From positions 744,001 to 808,000 of the forward strand of contig NZ_CP014209.1 of NCBI RefSeq assembly GCF_001636295.1: a DNA stretch of 64,000 nucleotides. Direction: 5' to 3'. A model generated the notes under the pieces. That model saw nothing but the letters and a program-made list of their open reading frames with translations. It searched no databases and was not told where the DNA came from. Source of the stretch: Isoptericola dokdonensis DS-3. GTDB lineage: Bacteria > Actinomycetota > Actinomycetes > Actinomycetales > Cellulomonadaceae. How positions within the stretch are numbered: position 1 is the stretch's first letter; each line of letters starts with the position of its first letter. This document shows positions 42,757 through 56,066 of this stretch, in pieces. A program made the position numbers and the translations under genes.

Positions 42757-44223
42757 TCATCCTCTCAGGGCGACGGTGCGCGGGCCCACCGGGGCCGGCA
42801 GCTCCGTGGAGCCCTGGAGGAATGCGTCCACCGCGGCGGCGGTCGCCCGCCCCTCCGCGATGGCCCACACGATCAGCGACTGACCGCGGCCCGCGTCACC
42901 GGCGACGAAGACGCCGGGCACGGTGGCCGCGTAGTCCTCGCCACGGTGCACGAGGCCCCGATCGGTCGTGCCGGCGCCCGTCTGGGCGACCAGCGAGTCC
43001 GTCTCCGGACCGGTGAATCCCATCGCGACCAGCACGAGGTCCGCGGGGATCTCGTGCTCGGTCCCGGCCTTGGGCGCCCGGCGCCCGTCGGGGAGGTACT
43101 CCGTCTCGGCGACGCGCAGCGCCACCACGCGACCCTCGGCGTCGCCCACGAGCTCGACCGTCGAGGCCAGGAAGCGGCGCTCGCCGCCCTCCTCGTGCGA
43201 CGTCGACACCTCGAACAGGATCGGGTCCGTCGGCCAGGGCTGGCTCGCGGGGCGCTCGCTCGGCGGGCGCTTGCCGATCGCCAGCGTCGTCACGCTCGCC
43301 GCGCCCTGCCGCAGGGACGTGCCCACGCAGTCGGAGCCGGTGTCGCCGCCGCCGATGACGATGACGTGCTTGCCCTCGGCGCTCGGCGCACCCTCGACCG
43401 GGCTCCCCGCGACCGCCTTGTTGGCGGGGGTGAGGAAGTCCATCGCGTAGTGCACCCCGGCGAGACCGCGGCCCTCGACCACCAGGTCGCGCGGGACGGT
43501 GGCCCCGGTCGCCACCACGACGGCGTCGAACCGGCGGCGCAGCGCGTCCCAGGTGATGTTCCTGCCGATCTCCACCCCCGGCCGGAACCGGGTGCCCTCG
43601 GCCGTCATCTGCTCCAGCCGACGGTCGATGTGCTTCTTCTCGAGCTTGAAGTCGGGGATGCCGTACCGCAGCAGACCGCCGATCGCGTCGTCCCGCTCGT
43701 ACACCACGACGGTGTGCCCGGCGCGGGTGAGCTGCTGGGCGGCCGCGAGGCCCGCAGGACCGGACCCGACCACGGCCACGGTCTTGCCGGTGAGCCGCTG
43801 CGACACCTGCGGGCGCACCAGGCCGCGCTCGAACGCCTCGTCGATGATCGAGACCTCGACGTTCTTGATCGTCACCGCGGGCTGGTTGATGCCCAGCACG
43901 CAGCTCGTCTCGCACGGTGCCGGGCAGACCCGGCCGGTGAACTCGGGGAAGTTGTTCGTCGCGTGCAGGCGCTCGATGGCGTCGGCCCACTGGCCCTGGC
44001 GCACCAGGTCGTTCCACTCCGGGATGAGGTTGCCCAGCGGGCAGCCCTGGTGGCAGAACGGGATGCCGCAGTCCATGCAGCGGCCCGCCTGCTCCTGGAG
44101 GAACGGCTGGCCCTCCGCACGGTGCGCGTGGGTGTCCTTCCAGTCGCGCAGCCGCACCTCGACGGGGCGGTTCGGCGGGAGCTCACGCTCCCGCACCTTC
44201 AGGAATCCGCGGGGATCAGCCAC
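42757..44223 (-). CDS. gltD: Glutamate synthase small subunit
   Basis: NADPH-oxidising beta subunit of GOGAT that passes electrons to GltB. The 488-residue product has N-terminal iron-sulfur ligands [17 protein letters not shown] and [12 protein letters not shown], the FAD-binding [15 protein letters not shown] near residue 149, the NADPH-binding [15 protein letters not shown], and the C-terminal [23 protein letters not shown]. The start at 44223 overlaps the gltB end by eight bases, giving tight stoichiometric coupling. Confidence 0.97.
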   Translation of the reverse strand: MADPRGFLKVRERELPPNRPVEVRLRDWKDTHAHRAEGQPFLQEQAGRCMDCGIPFCHQGCPLGNLIPEWNDLVRQGQWADAIERLHATNNFPEFTGRVCPAPCETSCVLGINQPAVTIKNVEVSIIDEAFERGLVRPQVSQRLTGKTVAVVGSGPAGLAAAQQLTRAGHTVVVYERDDAIGGLLRYGIPDFKLEKKHIDRRLEQMTAEGTRFRPGVEIGRNITWDALRRRFDAVVVATGATVPRDLVVEGRGLAGVHYAMDFLTPANKAVAGSPVEGAPSAEGKHVIVIGGGDTGSDCVGTSLRQGAASVTTLAIGKRPPSERPASQPWPTDPILFEVSTSHEEGGERRFLASTVELVGDAEGRVVALRVAETEYLPDGRRAPKAGTEHEIPADLVLVAMGFTGPETDSLVAQTGAGTTDRGLVHRGEDYAATVPGVFVAGDAGRGQSLIVWAIAEGRATAAAVDAFLQGSTELPAPVGPRTVALRG

Positions 44224-47200
44224 GAGCCACCTCCATGATGCGCTCCCACAGGGTGGGGTCGAAGTCCTCGCCCTCGCCGAGCGGCGTTCCCGCCGCCTCG
44301 GCCTCGGCCAGTGCAGCGCGGACGTTCGCCCACGCGGGCGGCAGCACCCGGGAGAACCGGGCGCGCGCGCCGTCGTCGTCCAGCAGCGCGGCGGCGACGG
44401 TCGACCCGGTCTCGGCGGCGTGCCGCTCCAGCAGCTCGCGCACCCGGGCCCAGTCGTCGTCCGCGAGCGGACCGACGACGAGCTCGCCCGAACCCACCGA
44501 CGCGCCGTTCATCGCCGTGGGACGCAGGTCCAGCACGTAGGCGACGCCGCCGGACATGCCCGCGCCGAAGTTGCGTCCGGTCGGGCCGAGCACCAGCACC
44601 TCGCCCCCGGTCATGTACTCGCAGCCGTGGTCCCCCACGCCCTCGACGACCAGCGTGGCACCGGAGTTGCGGACGCCGAACCGCTCGCCCACGCGGCCGC
44701 GCAGCAGGATCTCGCCCGACGTGGCGCCGTAGCCGATGACGTTGCCCGCGATGACGTTCGCGGCGCCCTCGAGCACGGCGGCCTTGTCAGGGCGGACGAC
44801 GACGCGTCCGCCGGAGAGCCCCTTGCCGACGTAGTCGTTCGCGTCGCCGAAGAGGCGCAGCGTGACGCCGCGCGGCAGGAACGCGGCGAACGACTGGCCG
44901 GCGGAACCCGTGAGCACGACCTCGATCGTGTCGTCCGGGAGGCCCGCGCCGCGGTACCGCTTGGTCACCTCGTGGCCGAGCATGGTGCCGACCGTCCGGT
45001 TGACGTTGCGCACGGGGAACTCCATGCGGACGGGCAGCCCGTCCTCGAGAGCGGGCCCCGCGGCCGCGATGAGCTGCTGGTCGAGCGCACGGTCCAGGCC
45101 GTGGTCCTGCGCCTGGGTGCGGAACAGGGCGGAGCCGGCCGGGGGCTCGATCCGCTCCAGGACCGGGGCCAGGTCGAGGCCCTGTGCCTTCCAGTGGTCG
45201 ACGGCGCCGCGGGTGTCGAGCACCTGCACCTGACCGACGGCCTCCTCGATCGACCGGAAGCCGAGCGCGGCGAGGTGCTCGCGCACCTCGGTGGCGATGA
45301 ACTCGAAGAAGTTCACGACGAACTCGGGGGTGCCGGTGAACCGGCGCCGGAGCTCCGGGTTCTGCGTGGCGACGCCCACCGGACAGGTGTCGAGGTGGCA
45401 GACGCGCATCATGATGCAGCCCGAGACCACCATCGGCGCCGTCGCGAACCCGAACTCCTCGGCACCGAGCAGCGCCGCCACGACGACGTCGCGGCCGGTC
45501 TTCATCTGGCCGTCGACCTGCACCGTGATCCGGTCGCGCAGGTTGTTCAGCACGAGCGTCTGCTGGGTCTCGGCCAGGCCGATCTCCCACGGCGTGCCCG
45601 CGTGCTTGAGCGACGTCAGCGGGCTCGCGCCCGTGCCGCCGTCGTGGCCGGAGATGAGCACGACGTCCGCGTGCGCCTTGGACACGCCCGTCGCGACCGT
45701 GCCGACGCCGAACTCGGAGACGAGCTTGACGTGCACGCGGGCGCTCGGGTTCGCGTTCTTGGCGTCGTGGATGAGCTGCGCGAGGTCCTCGATCGAGTAG
45801 ATGTCGTGGTGCGGCGGCGGCGAGATGAGGCCGACGCCCGGCGTCGAGTGCCGGGTGCGGGCCACCCACGGGTAGACCTTCGGCCCGGGCAGCTGGCCGC
45901 CCTCGCCGGGCTTGGCGCCCTGGGCGAGCTTGAGCTGGATGTCGTCGGCCTGCGTGAGGTACTCGCTGGTGACGCCGAAGCGCCCCGAGGCGATCTGCTT
46001 GACGCGCGAGCGGCGCTGCGGGTCGTAGAGCCGCTCCGGGTCCTCGCCGCCCTCGCCCGAGTTCGAGCGTCCGCCGATCTGGTTCATCGCGACCGCGAGG
46101 GTCTCGTGCATCTCCTGGCTGATCGCGCCGTAGGACATGGCGCCGGTGTTGAACCGCTTCAGGATCTCGCTGACCGGCTCGACCTCGTCCAGCGGCACCG
46201 GCTCGCGGCCCTCCGCGAAGCGCAGCAGGCCGCGCAGCGTCATGAGCCGCTCCGACTGCTCGTCGACGCGGTGCGTGTACTGACGGAAGATGTCCATCCG
46301 CTTCGAGCGGGTGGCGTGCTGGAGGCGGAACACGGTCTCCGGGTCGAAGAGGTGCTCCTCGCCGTCGCGGCGCCACTGGTACTCGCCGCCGGTGGTGAGG
46401 CGCTCGTGCGGCGTGTGGTTGCCCGACGCCGGGTACGCCTCGGTGTGGCGGGCGGCCGTCTCGGCCGCGAGCACGTCGAGGCCGATGCCGGCCAGGCGGC
46501 TCGTCGTGCCCGTGAAGTAGTCCTCCACGAGCTCGTGGGACAGCCCGACCGCCTCGAAGACCTGTGCGCCGCGGTACGACATGATCGTCGAGATGCCCAT
46601 CTTGGACATCACCTTCAGGACGCCCTTGCCGAGCGCCTTGATGAGGTTCTTCACGGCCGTCTCGGGGGCGACGTCGAGGTAGCCGCGGCGGGCCAGGTCC
46701 TCGACGGTCTCCATCGCCAGGTACGGGTTGACCGCGGCGGCGCCGTAGCCGATGAGCAGCGCGACGTGGTGCACCTCGCGCACGTCGCCGGCCTCGACCA
46801 GCAGCGAGATCCGCGTGCGGGTCTGGCGGCGCAGCAGGTGGTGGTGCACGGCGCTGGTGAGCAGCAGCGACGGGATGGGCGCGCGCTCGGCGTCCGAGTC
46901 ACGGTCCGACAGCACGATGTGGGTGGCGCCGTCGGCGATCGCGTCGTCGACCTGGGCGAAGATCTCCTCGAGCCGCTCGTGCAGCGCACGGCCGCCGCCG
47001 GAGACGTCGTAGAGGCCCCGCACGATGACGGCGCGGAACTCGCCCTCGAGCCGGGCGTCCCGGTCGATGCGGACGATCTTGGCGAGCTCGTCGTTGTCGA
47101 GCACCGGGAACGGCAGCAGGAGCTTGCGCGCGTGCGCCGGGGTGTCCGAGAGCAGGTTCGGCTCGGGGCCGATCGCGCCGCCGATCGACGTGACGAGCTC

Positions 47201-48784
47201 CTCGCGGATCGCGTCCAGCGGCGGGTTGGTCACCTGCGCGAACATCTGCGTGAAGTAGTCGAACAGCAGGCGCGGCCGGCTGGACAGCACCGCGACGGGC
47301 GTGTCGGAGCCCATGGCCCCGAGCGGCTCGGCGCCGGTGTTGGCCATCGGCGTGAGGATGACCTTGAGCTCCTCGGAGGTGTACCCGAAGGCCCGCTGCC
47401 GCCGCTGGACGGACGCCGGGGAGTGCGCGACGTGCTCGCGCTCGGGCAGGGACTCCAGGGCGATGGAGTTCTGCTCGATCCACTCGGCGTAGGGACGCTG
47501 CGCGGCGAGCTGGGACTTGACCTCGTCGTCCTCGACGATCCGGCCCTGGGCCGTGTCCACGAGGAACATGCGGCCCGGCTCGAGGCGACCCTTGCGCACC
47601 ACGGTGGCGGGGTCGATGTCCAGGACGCCCGCCTCGGAGCCGAGCACGACCAGGCCGTCCTCGGTCACCCAGTAGCGTCCCGGGCGCAGGCCGTTGCGGT
47701 CGAGGACCGCGCCGATGAGCGTGCCGTCGGTGAACGTGAGGCAGGCGGGGCCGTCCCACGGCTCGATGAGGTTCGCGTGGTACTGGTAGAACGCCCGGCG
47801 GGCCGGGTCCATCTCGGCGTGGTTCTCCCACGCCTCGGGGATCATCATGAGCACCGAGTGCGGCAGCGAACGACCCGACAGGTGGAGCAGCTCGAGCACC
47901 TCGTCGAAGCTCGCCGAGTCGCTGGACCCCTCGCTGCACACGGGCAGCAGCGGGGCAAGGTCGCCGAGGACGTCGCTGGCGAGGGTGCCCTCGCGCGCGG
48001 CCATCCAGTTGCGGTTGCCCTTGACGGTGTTGATCTCGCCGTTGTGCGCGATGAGCCGGAACGGCTGCGCCAGCGGCCACGACGGGAACGTGTTCGTCGA
48101 GAACCGGGAGTGGACCAGCGCGATCTCCGACGCGTAGCGCGGGTCGGACAGGTCCGGGAAGAACGGCTCGAGCTGCGCCGTCGTCAGCATGCCCTTGTAC
48201 GTGATCGTCCGGGCCGACAGCGAGGCGAGGAACAGGTCGAGCTCGTGCTCGGCACGCTTGCGCAGCCGGTAGGCACGGCGGTCCAGGTCGAGGCCGCCGA
48301 GCTCCCGCTCGGGGTCGGCCACGACGACCTGGCGGAACGTCGGCATCGACGCCCGGGCGGTCGGGCCGACCAGGTCGGCCGTCACGGGCACGTCGCGCCA
48401 GGCGAGCACGTCCAGCTTCTCCTCGACGGCGATCGCCTCGAAGCGGCGCGCCAGGGCGTCCGCCTCGGCCGGGTCCTGCGGCAGGAAGGCCATGCCGATC
48501 GCGTAGCGACCCGCGGGCGGCAGCTCGGCGTCGACGACGTCGCGCACGAACGCGTCGGGGATCTGGGTGAGGATCCCGGCCCCGTCGCCGCTGTTCTCCT
48601 CGGCACCCACCGCACCGCGGTGGTCGAGGTTGAGCAGGGCGGTCAGGCCCGCGTCGACGATGTCGCGGCCGGGGGTCCCTCGCAGGGTCGCCACGAAGGC
48701 GACACCACAGGCGTCGTGCTCGGACGCGGGGTCGTAGAGGCCCTGCGCCGAGGGGGGCGCGACCCAGTGCTGCGGCGTGGTCAT
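44216..48784 (-). CDS. gltB: Glutamate synthase large subunit
   Basis: Alpha subunit of GOGAT. It hydrolyses glutamine and channels ammonia to 2-oxoglutarate. The 1522-residue product has a 25-residue propeptide before the nucleophile C26 (HDACGVAF) of the class II amidotransferase domain, a central domain, the FMN-binding synthase domain ([32 protein letters not shown]), the 3Fe-4S ligands in [15 protein letters not shown] and a C-terminal beta-helix ([20 protein letters not shown]). AGGAGG precedes the ATG at 48784 and an 8-bp hairpin lies at 48802-48819 in the leader. Confidence 0.98.
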   Translation of the reverse strand: MTTPQHWVAPPSAQGLYDPASEHDACGVAFVATLRGTPGRDIVDAGLTALLNLDHRGAVGAEENSGDGAGILTQIPDAFVRDVVDAELPPAGRYAIGMAFLPQDPAEADALARRFEAIAVEEKLDVLAWRDVPVTADLVGPTARASMPTFRQVVVADPERELGGLDLDRRAYRLRKRAEHELDLFLASLSARTITYKGMLTTAQLEPFFPDLSDPRYASEIALVHSRFSTNTFPSWPLAQPFRLIAHNGEINTVKGNRNWMAAREGTLASDVLGDLAPLLPVCSEGSSDSASFDEVLELLHLSGRSLPHSVLMMIPEAWENHAEMDPARRAFYQYHANLIEPWDGPACLTFTDGTLIGAVLDRNGLRPGRYWVTEDGLVVLGSEAGVLDIDPATVVRKGRLEPGRMFLVDTAQGRIVEDDEVKSQLAAQRPYAEWIEQNSIALESLPEREHVAHSPASVQRRQRAFGYTSEELKVILTPMANTGAEPLGAMGSDTPVAVLSSRPRLLFDYFTQMFAQVTNPPLDAIREELVTSIGGAIGPEPNLLSDTPAHARKLLLPFPVLDNDELAKIVRIDRDARLEGEFRAVIVRGLYDVSGGGRALHERLEEIFAQVDDAIADGATHIVLSDRDSDAERAPIPSLLLTSAVHHHLLRRQTRTRISLLVEAGDVREVHHVALLIGYGAAAVNPYLAMETVEDLARRGYLDVAPETAVKNLIKALGKGVLKVMSKMGISTIMSYRGAQVFEAVGLSHELVEDYFTGTTSRLAGIGLDVLAAETAARHTEAYPASGNHTPHERLTTGGEYQWRRDGEEHLFDPETVFRLQHATRSKRMDIFRQYTHRVDEQSERLMTLRGLLRFAEGREPVPLDEVEPVSEILKRFNTGAMSYGAISQEMHETLAVAMNQIGGRSNSGEGGEDPERLYDPQRRSRVKQIASGRFGVTSEYLTQADDIQLKLAQGAKPGEGGQLPGPKVYPWVARTRHSTPGVGLISPPPHHDIYSIEDLAQLIHDAKNANPSARVHVKLVSEFGVGTVATGVSKAHADVVLISGHDGGTGASPLTSLKHAGTPWEIGLAETQQTLVLNNLRDRITVQVDGQMKTGRDVVVAALLGAEEFGFATAPMVVSGCIMMRVCHLDTCPVGVATQNPELRRRFTGTPEFVVNFFEFIATEVREHLAALGFRSIEEAVGQVQVLDTRGAVDHWKAQGLDLAPVLERIEPPAGSALFRTQAQDHGLDRALDQQLIAAAGPALEDGLPVRMEFPVRNVNRTVGTMLGHEVTKRYRGAGLPDDTIEVVLTGSAGQSFAAFLPRGVTLRLFGDANDYVGKGLSGGRVVVRPDKAAVLEGAANVIAGNVIGYGATSGEILLRGRVGERFGVRNSGATLVVEGVGDHGCEYMTGGEVLVLGPTGRNFGAGMSGGVAYVLDLRPTAMNGASVGSGELVVGPLADDDWARVRELLERHAAETGSTVAAALLDDDGARARFSRVLPPAWANVRAALAEAEAAGTPLGEGEDFDPTLWERIMEVARG

Positions 48785-48908
48785 CAACACCGTCCTCCTG
48801 TGCGCCCGCACGCGGGCGCGTCTGCTTCTTGCATGGTGGTTCGGGACGTCGTCGGCCCGTCGGATTGCGCGACGCGGTGCTCCGGGTGGGTGACCCGGGT
48901 CGCCGACG

Positions 48909-49925
48909 TCAGGCGTGCGGTGCCGGGTCCTGGTCGGACCCGGCGACCTTCGTTCCCTCGGCGGTCGTGCCGTCGTCGCCCTCCGGGGCGGACGCGTCCG
49001 GTCCTCGGGGAGCGTCGTCGGTCTCGGTCTCCGCCTCGGCGGCGTCCTGGTCGCGTGGTGCGCGACCCGGGAGCGCCACACCGTCCTCGCGGCCCGGGCG
49101 CAGCCGTCCGATGACGACGAACATGACGAGGGCAGCGAGCCCCAGCACGATCGACGTCCACACGTTCAGCCGCAGACCGAGGACCACCTCGGCGGTGTCG
49201 ATGCGGAGCATCTCGATCCACACCCTGCCGAGGGTGTAGAGCGCGACGTAGGCCCAGAATACCCTCCCATGACCGAGTCTGTACCGACGGTCGAGCCAGA
49301 TCAGCAGGGCGGCCGCGCCGAGGTTCCAGAGGATCTCGTAGAGGAACGTCGGGTGGAACAGGGTGCCCTCGGCGAACGAGGTGCCGGTGGCGGTGTTCAG
49401 CCGCTGGATGACCTCGGGGTCGATCTCCAGGCCCCAGGGCAGGGTCGTCGGCGCGCCGAAGAGCTCCTGGTTGAACCAGTTGCCGAGCCGTCCGATCGCC
49501 TGCGCGACGAGCAGCCCGGGCGCGAGGGCGTCCGCGAAGGAGCTCAGACGCACGCCCTTGCGGCGGCACCCGATCCACGCGCCGACGGCACCGAGCGCGA
49601 CCGCGCCCCAGATACCGAGACCGCCCTGCCAGATGTACAGGGCACGGACCGGGTCGCCGCCCTCCCCGAAGTAGGGGTCGGGGGTCGAGATCACGTGGTA
49701 CAGGCGGCCGCCGACGATGCCGAACGGCACGGCCCAGAACACGATGTCGAGCACGTCGTCGGGGTCCCCGCCGCGCGCCTCCCACCGCTTCATGGTCATC
49801 CACGCCGCGACGACGATCCCCACGAGGATCGCCAGCGCGTAGGCGCGCACGGGCACCGGGCCCAGGTACCAGACGGACTCGGCGGGGCTCGGGATCGACG
49901 CGGCGACCTGGCCGATGGTGGTCAC
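48909..49925 (-). CDS. lgt: Prolipoprotein diacylglyceryl transferase
   Basis: Membrane enzyme that attaches diacylglycerol to the lipobox Cys of exported prolipoproteins. The 338-residue product has seven hydrophobic segments, the VGGRLYHV element with its conserved His, and the signature [13 protein letters not shown]. The charged C-terminal tail of about 65 residues (rich in Asp/Glu/Pro) is an extension common in actinobacteria. The GTG at 49925 overlaps the trpA stop by four bases, tying it to the trp operon. A lipoprotein substrate is encoded at 60656-61648. Confidence 0.95.
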   Translation of the reverse strand: MTTIGQVAASIPSPAESVWYLGPVPVRAYALAILVGIVVAAWMTMKRWEARGGDPDDVLDIVFWAVPFGIVGGRLYHVISTPDPYFGEGGDPVRALYIWQGGLGIWGAVALGAVGAWIGCRRKGVRLSSFADALAPGLLVAQAIGRLGNWFNQELFGAPTTLPWGLEIDPEVIQRLNTATGTSFAEGTLFHPTFLYEILWNLGAAALLIWLDRRYRLGHGRVFWAYVALYTLGRVWIEMLRIDTAEVVLGLRLNVWTSIVLGLAALVMFVVIGRLRPGREDGVALPGRAPRDQDAAEAETETDDAPRGPDASAPEGDDGTTAEGTKVAGSDQDPAPHA

Positions 49926-50766
49926 GAAGGTCCTCCGGTGGTGCTCGTACGGGCACGTGCCACGCCGTCGGCGAGCTCGGCGGTCACCCGGCCCAGCGCG
50001 TCCAGGCGGGCGGCCCACGGGTCGTCGCCGAGCAGCGTGCGCACCAGTGCGGAGCCGACGATGACGCCGTCCGCGTAGCGCCCGACCTCCGCGGCGTGGT
50101 CACCGGTGCTGACGCCGATGCCGACGCAGACGTGCTCGGCGCCCGCGGCGCGGGTGTCCGCGACGAGCTGCTCGGCACGTCGCCCCACGGCCGCGCGGGC
50201 GCCCGTGACGCCCATCGTCGAGGAGGCGTAGACGAACCCGCGCGACGCCCGCGCGGTGAGCTGCAGGCGCTCCGGGGTGGAGCTCGGCGCGACGAGGAAG
50301 ACCTTGTCGAGGTCGTGCTCGTCGGCAGCCGCGACCCACTCGCCGGCCTCGTCGGGGATGAGGTCGGGCGTGATCATGCCCGCTCCACCCGCGGCGGCGA
50401 GGTCCCGCGCGAACGCTCCCACCCCGTAGCGCAGCACCGGGTTGTAGTACGACATGACGAGCGTCGGCACGCTGCCGCCCGAGCGGTCCGCGACCGCCTC
50501 GACCACCCGCAGCACGTCGCGCACGCGCGCACCGGCCGCCAGCGCGGCCTCGGCGGCGGCCTGGATGACGGGACCGTCCATCACCGGGTCGGTGTACGGC
50601 ACGCCGATCTCGACGACGTCCACGCCGGCGTCGACCATCGTCGTCACGGCCTCTACCGACCGCGCGACGTCCGGGTAGCCGACGGGCAGGTAGCCCACGA
50701 GGGCCGGACGGCCCTGGGCGCGCAGGGCGTCGAGCCGGGCGCCGGTGCGCGAGGTCGTGGTGGTGC

Positions 50767-50770
<4 letters not shown>
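49922..50770 (-). CDS. trpA: Tryptophan synthase alpha subunit
   Basis: Cleaves indole-3-glycerol phosphate to indole and passes it to TrpB. The 282-residue TIM barrel has [19 protein letters not shown], with the catalytic Glu in EIG and Asp in [27 protein letters not shown] and the phosphate-binding VGIGVSTG and VIVGSALV. The GTG at 50770 overlaps trpB by four bases, and its own stop overlaps lgt in the same way. Confidence 0.97.
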
Positions 50771-52059
<1,289 letters not shown>

Positions 52060-52109
52060 GGTCGCTCCTTGGTCGGTGTCGGGGGGTTCGGTCGGGGCGG
52101 GCGCCGCCG

Positions 52110-52934
52110 TCAGGGCTGCGCGGCGGGCCGCACCGACCACAGCGAGGGGTGCGCGCCCGCGGCGACGAGGTCGGCGACGGACCGTCGCGGCTCGCCGTCG
52201 GTCACCAGGGCCTCGCCGACGAGCACCGCGTGGGCGCCGGCGCGAGCGTACTCGAGCACGTCGTGCGGCCCGCGCACGCCGGACTCGGCCACACGCACGA
52301 CGTCGTCGGGGATGAGGGGTGCGAGGCGGGCGAACGTGCCGCGGTCGACCTCGAGGGTCTTGAGGTCGCGGGCGTTGACGCCCACCACCCGCGCGCCGGC
52401 GTCGAGCGCCCGGCGCACCTCGTCGGCGGTGTGCGCCTCGACGAGCGCCGTCATGCCGAGGGAGTGCACCCGCTCGATCAGCGACGTGAGCACGGTCTGC
52501 TCGAGGGCCGCCACGATGAGCAGGACGACGTCGGCGCCGTGGGCGCGCGCCTCCCACACCTGGTAGGGCGTGACGACGAAGTCCTTGCGCAGCACGGGCA
52601 CGTCCACCCGGGCGCGGACGGCGTCGAGGTCGGCGAGGCTGCCGCCGAAGCGGCGCTCCTCGGTGAGCACGGAGATGACGCTCGCGCCACCGGCCGCGTA
52701 CTCCGCGGCGAGGGCGGCAGGGTCGGTGATCGGGGCGAGGTCACCCTTGGACGGGCTGGACCGCTTGACCTCCGCGATGACGGCGACCCTGTCCTCCGAC
52801 AGCAGCCGGCCGCAGCACTCGAGGGCTCCCGGCACCTTGGCGGCGCGCTCCTTGAGCTCGTCGAGCGAGGTGCGCGCCTGGCGCACGGCAAGGTCTTCGC
52901 GAACACCCGCGACGATGTCCTCCAGGACTGTCAT
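52110..52934 (-). CDS. trpC: Indole-3-glycerol phosphate synthase
   Basis: Closes the indole ring from CdRP. The 274-residue product has [13 protein letters not shown], the catalytic Lys region [27 protein letters not shown], and AESGVRGP with VLVGEALV at the phosphate site. The ATG at 52934 follows GGAGGGGAG. The in-frame extension upstream to 53042 is not family-like. It is not fused to trpF. It begins a unit trpC-trpB-trpA-lgt separated by a terminator from the gene before it. Confidence 0.96.
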   Translation of the reverse strand: MTVLEDIVAGVREDLAVRQARTSLDELKERAAKVPGALECCGRLLSEDRVAVIAEVKRSSPSKGDLAPITDPAALAAEYAAGGASVISVLTEERRFGGSLADLDAVRARVDVPVLRKDFVVTPYQVWEARAHGADVVLLIVAALEQTVLTSLIERVHSLGMTALVEAHTADEVRRALDAGARVVGVNARDLKTLEVDRGTFARLAPLIPDDVVRVAESGVRGPHDVLEYARAGAHAVLVGEALVTDGEPRRSVADLVAAGAHPSLWSVRPAAQP

Positions 52935-52964
52935 GCGTCTCCCCTCCCCCGGTCGTGTCCTGCC

Positions 52965-52970
52965 ATCGTA
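52965..52970 (-). promoter_or_regulatory. Candidate -10 of a trpC promoter
   Basis: TACGAT on the minus strand about 30 bases upstream of the trpC start and its GGAGGGGAG site. The -35 is not clear. Confidence 0.35.
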
Positions 52971-53102
52971 GGCCCGGTTCGCCCAGCGGATGACCACCGC
53001 CCGAGGCGCGAGACGCACCGTCGGCGACGTGGTGCGGATCACGTCCGGCGCGTCAGGAGATCGTTACGGCACCGTGACGCGGCGCACGCCGCCGCCACGC
53101 AG

Positions 53103-53142
53103 CACGACGCCCGCGCCCCGGGGACGGGGCGCGGGCGTCGTG
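53103..53142 (-). terminator. Terminator between the HGxxPAAW gene and trpC
   Basis: Perfect 17-bp arms starting CACGACGCCCGCGCCCC, with a 6-base loop, eight bases after the stop of the small membrane-protein gene. It marks a break inside the trp cluster. Confidence 0.7.
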
Positions 53143-53150
53143 GTGGAGTC

Positions 53151-53429
53151 TCAGTGACCGGAGCCGGCGCGCTTGGGCACCACGCCCGGCTTGGGCTGGC
53201 CGTAGCCCATGTTGCGCAGGACGACACCGACGACGAGGGCGCCCGCGGCGATCGCGAGGCCGACCCAGAACAGCACGAAGGGCACGCCCGGCAGGACGCC
53301 GACCGACGAGACGAGGGCGCCCAGGATCACGCCGATCATGGCGGTCCAGGCGGCGACGGTGTGCCCGTGGTTGGTGGGCGGGACCGCCTCCGGCAGGTAG
53401 ATCGGCTCGGCGGTGCGGTTCTCGGTCAT
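53151..53429 (-). CDS. HGxxPAAW-type small membrane protein of the trp cluster
   Basis: The 92-residue product has the motif NHGHTVAAWTAM at about 20-31, matching the HGxxPAAW family except that Val replaces Pro. Two transmembrane helices follow (about 28-50 and 53-72) and a basic tail. Members usually lie between the trp membrane protein and trpC in actinobacteria, as here. Their role is unknown. Start at the ATG at 53429. Confidence 0.85.
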   Translation of the reverse strand: MTENRTAEPIYLPEAVPPTNHGHTVAAWTAMIGVILGALVSSVGVLPGVPFVLFWVGLAIAAGALVVGVVLRNMGYGQPKPGVVPKRAGSGH

Positions 53430-53470
53430 GGGTGTCTCCGGCCTCTCGGTCACGTGATGCGGGGTCAACA

Positions 53471-54058
53471 CTACCGGTCCGCCGAGGGGTCGGTCCCCCC
53501 GGACAGGGCGTCCCAGTCGGACTGCGCGTCCGGTGCGGCGCCGACGGCGGGGCCCGGTGCGGCGCCGGCGCGCTCGTGCCGCCCGCCGGAGGCCTGCCAC
53601 GACGACGCGCCCAGCAGCGCGGCGACGGAGACCAGGACGATCGCGAGACCGACGACGACGGCCAGCCACGGCCACGGCGTCACGCTCACCGCCGAGGTGA
53701 GGGTCGTGACGCCGGCCGCGTCCGCCGCGCCGGCCACCGCGGGGGCCTCGGGGTCGAGCAGCACCGCCACCGCCCCGCCACCGACGGCCAGGCCGCCCAG
53801 CAGCGCGACCACCAGCGCGACGCGACGCGCCACCGCGCCGGCGAGGGTGGTCGCCAGCGCGCAGGCGAGCGTGACGAACGCCGCCGCGCTGACGGCAGGC
53901 GCCGCCGTCGTCCCGGTGACCTCCACCGTGACCTGCGGCTCGAGCGCGGTCGCGACGGTGGTGCGCAGCCACACGGGGGCGGACACGGCGAACGCGGCCC
54001 CGCCCAGCAGCAGGAGCGCGACGACCGCCCGCGAGCGGCTCCGGATCGCGGGGCTCAT
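53471..54058 (-). CDS. Trp biosynthesis-associated membrane protein
   Basis: The 195-residue product has four predicted transmembrane segments (about 11-30, 58-77, 80-98 and 127-148), a short periplasmic loop after the first, and a cytoplasmic tail with SDWDALSGGTDP, the pattern of the actinobacterial trp-cluster membrane protein family (TIGR02234-like). The function is unknown. The ATG at 54058 overlaps the trpE stop (ATGA), so it is made in step with TrpE. Confidence 0.85.
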   Translation of the reverse strand: MSPAIRSRSRAVVALLLLGGAAFAVSAPVWLRTTVATALEPQVTVEVTGTTAAPAVSAAAFVTLACALATTLAGAVARRVALVVALLGGLAVGGGAVAVLLDPEAPAVAGAADAAGVTTLTSAVSVTPWPWLAVVVGLAIVLVSVAALLGASSWQASGGRHERAGAAPGPAVGAAPDAQSDWDALSGGTDPSADR

Positions 54059-55641
54059 GCGTCGCCCAGGTCGGTGAAGCGGGCCGCGAGCTGGACCGCG
54101 CGCACCGCGGCGGCCGCCTTGTTGCGCGACTCCGCGTACTCCAGGGCCGGCACCGAGTCGGCGACGATCCCGCCGCCCGCCTGCACCGACGCCCGGCCGT
54201 CGCGCAGGAACGCCGTGCGGATCGCGATGGCCATGTCCATGTTCCCGCCGAAGTCGAGGTACCCGCAGGTACCGCCGTAGATCCCCCGCGACGCGGGCTC
54301 GAGCTCGTCGATCAGCGCGATCGCGCGCGGCTTCGGCGCGCCCGACAGGGTGCCCGCCGGGAACGTGGCCCGCAGTGTGTCGAGCGCGGTCGCCCCGTCC
54401 CGCAGCCGCCCGACCACGGTCGAGCACAGGTGCATGATGTGGCTGAAGCGTCGGGTCACCATGAACTCGACGACCTCTACGGAGGTCGGCTCGCACACCT
54501 TGACCAGGTCGTTGCGCGACAGGTCGACGAGCATCAGGTGCTCCGCGCGTTCCTTGGGGTCGGCGATGAGCTCCTCGCCGAGCTCGACGTCCTCCTCGAC
54601 CGTCGCGCCCCGGGGGCGCGACCCGGCGATCGGGTAGGTGGTGACGTGCCCGGCGTCGACCTTGACCAGCGTCTCCGGGCTGGACCCGACGACGGCGAAG
54701 TCGCGGTCGCGGTGGTCACGGAGCTGGAAGTAGTACATGTAGGGGCTCGGGTTGATCGTCCGCAGCGCCCGGTAGACGTCGAGCGGGTCGGCCGGGCAGT
54801 CGAGGTCGAGGCGCTGGGACAGCACCACCTGGAACACCTCGCCGTCGCGGATGGCCTCCTGCCCGGCCCGCACCGCGTCCTCGAACTCGGCGCGGGTCGA
54901 CCGGAACTCCAGCGCGGGCTCCGGCCCGTCGCCGAGCACGGTCCGCACCGGCGCGGTCGGGCTTGCCAGGCGTGCGGCCAGCGCGTCGAGACGGGCGACG
55001 GCGTCGGCGTGCGCCTCGTCGACCCGCTCGTCGGTGGCGTCACCGTTCACGGCGTTCGCCACGAGCCACACGGCGCCCGTGTGGTGGTCGACGGCGACGA
55101 GGTCGGTCGCCAGGGTGAGGGCGACCTCGGGCACGTCGAGCTCGTCGGGCGCGGTCGCCGGCAGGGTCGGCTCCCAGTGCCGCACGACGTCCCAGCCCAT
55201 CGCCCCGACGAACCCGCCCGTCAGCGGGGGCAGCCCGTCGATCGGCTCGCTGCGCAGCGCCTCCAGGGCGGCACCGAGGACGTCCAGGACGTCGCCCTCG
55301 GTCGGGATGCCCGCGGGCACGTCGCCGCGCCACACGGCCCGGCCGCCGTCGGACAGCAGCGTCGCGCGCGCCTCCACGCCCACGAACGACCAGCGCGCCC
55401 ACGCGCCGCCCGCCTCGGCCGACTCGAGCACGAACGTGCCCGGACGGCCCTGCGCGAGCGTGCGGTACAGACCCACCGGGGTGACGTCGTCGGCCAGCAC
55501 CCGGCGCACGACCGGGATGACGCGGCGGTCCCGGGCGAGGTCGCGGAACGTCTCCAGGCCCGGCCAGGTCGCGCCCCAGGCGAGCTGCTCGGACGTCGGT
55601 GCGACGGCAGCGGGGGCGGGCGTGGCGGGCGTGGTGGTCAC
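54055..55641 (-). CDS. trpE: Anthranilate synthase component I
   Basis: Converts chorismate to anthranilate with ammonia or glutamine from a TrpG partner, which is not in the window. The 528-residue product has the N-terminal Trp-feedback motif FVLESAE, then the chorismate-binding domain: [62 protein letters not shown] and [10 protein letters not shown]. The GTG at 55641 overlaps the hisI stop by four bases. No Trp-rich leader peptide precedes it. Confidence 0.97.
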   Translation of the reverse strand: MTTTPATPAPAAVAPTSEQLAWGATWPGLETFRDLARDRRVIPVVRRVLADDVTPVGLYRTLAQGRPGTFVLESAEAGGAWARWSFVGVEARATLLSDGGRAVWRGDVPAGIPTEGDVLDVLGAALEALRSEPIDGLPPLTGGFVGAMGWDVVRHWEPTLPATAPDELDVPEVALTLATDLVAVDHHTGAVWLVANAVNGDATDERVDEAHADAVARLDALAARLASPTAPVRTVLGDGPEPALEFRSTRAEFEDAVRAGQEAIRDGEVFQVVLSQRLDLDCPADPLDVYRALRTINPSPYMYYFQLRDHRDRDFAVVGSSPETLVKVDAGHVTTYPIAGSRPRGATVEEDVELGEELIADPKERAEHLMLVDLSRNDLVKVCEPTSVEVVEFMVTRRFSHIMHLCSTVVGRLRDGATALDTLRATFPAGTLSGAPKPRAIALIDELEPASRGIYGGTCGYLDFGGNMDMAIAIRTAFLRDGRASVQAGGGIVADSVPALEYAESRNKAAAAVRAVQLAARFTDLGDA

Positions 55642-56024
55642 CGGTTCTCCTCGGGGTCGGGGTGGCCGACGACGGCGGGCAGCGCGCCGCCGGCCTCGAA
55701 GCAGGTCCGGGCCCCGGTGTGGCACGCGGCGCCCACCTGGTCGACCCGCACGAGCAGGGCGTCGCCGTCGCAGTCGATCGCGACGGAGCGCACGTACTGA
55801 CGGTGCCCGGAGGTGTCCCCCTTGCGCCAGTACTCGCCGCGCGACCGGCTCCAGAACGTCACCCGGCCCGTGGTCAGCGTGCGGTGCAGGGCCTCGTCGT
55901 CCATCCAGCCGAGCATCAGCACGTCACCGGTGTCGTGCTGCTGCACGATCGCGGCGACGAGCTCGTGCTCGTCCCGCTTGAGGCGGTCGGCGACGGACTT
56001 CTCGAGCGAGGTCTGGTTCTGCAC
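55638..56024 (-). CDS. hisI: Phosphoribosyl-AMP cyclohydrolase
   Basis: Third step of histidine synthesis; opens the adenine ring of PR-AMP. The 128-residue single-domain product has [30 protein letters not shown], the metal-binding DCDGDALL and the zinc-site cysteines in [12 protein letters not shown]. It is not fused to HisE. Start at the ATG at 56024. It is separated from hisF by an ABC exporter pair and coupled to trpE downstream. Confidence 0.96.
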   Translation of the reverse strand: MQNQTSLEKSVADRLKRDEHELVAAIVQQHDTGDVLMLGWMDDEALHRTLTTGRVTFWSRSRGEYWRKGDTSGHRQYVRSVAIDCDGDALLVRVDQVGAACHTGARTCFEAGGALPAVVGHPDPEENR

Positions 56025-56066
56025 GCAGGCATCCTTTCACGCCGGGTCGGCTCCCCGGACGCCGTC

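Noticed and set aside
43499..49114. Very long plus-strand open frame opposite gltD-gltB-lgt
   Set aside because: It is the antisense of clearly coding minus-strand genes, Arg/Gly/His-rich without domains, as expected for empty frames at this G+C content. Similar long frames opposite uvrA, uvrC, rpsA and polA were dropped for the same reason.
52935..53042. Possible Trp leader peptide or N-terminal extension upstream of trpC
   Set aside because: The in-frame stretch has only one Trp codon and no terminator/antiterminator pair; the trpC start at 52934 has a strong ribosome site.
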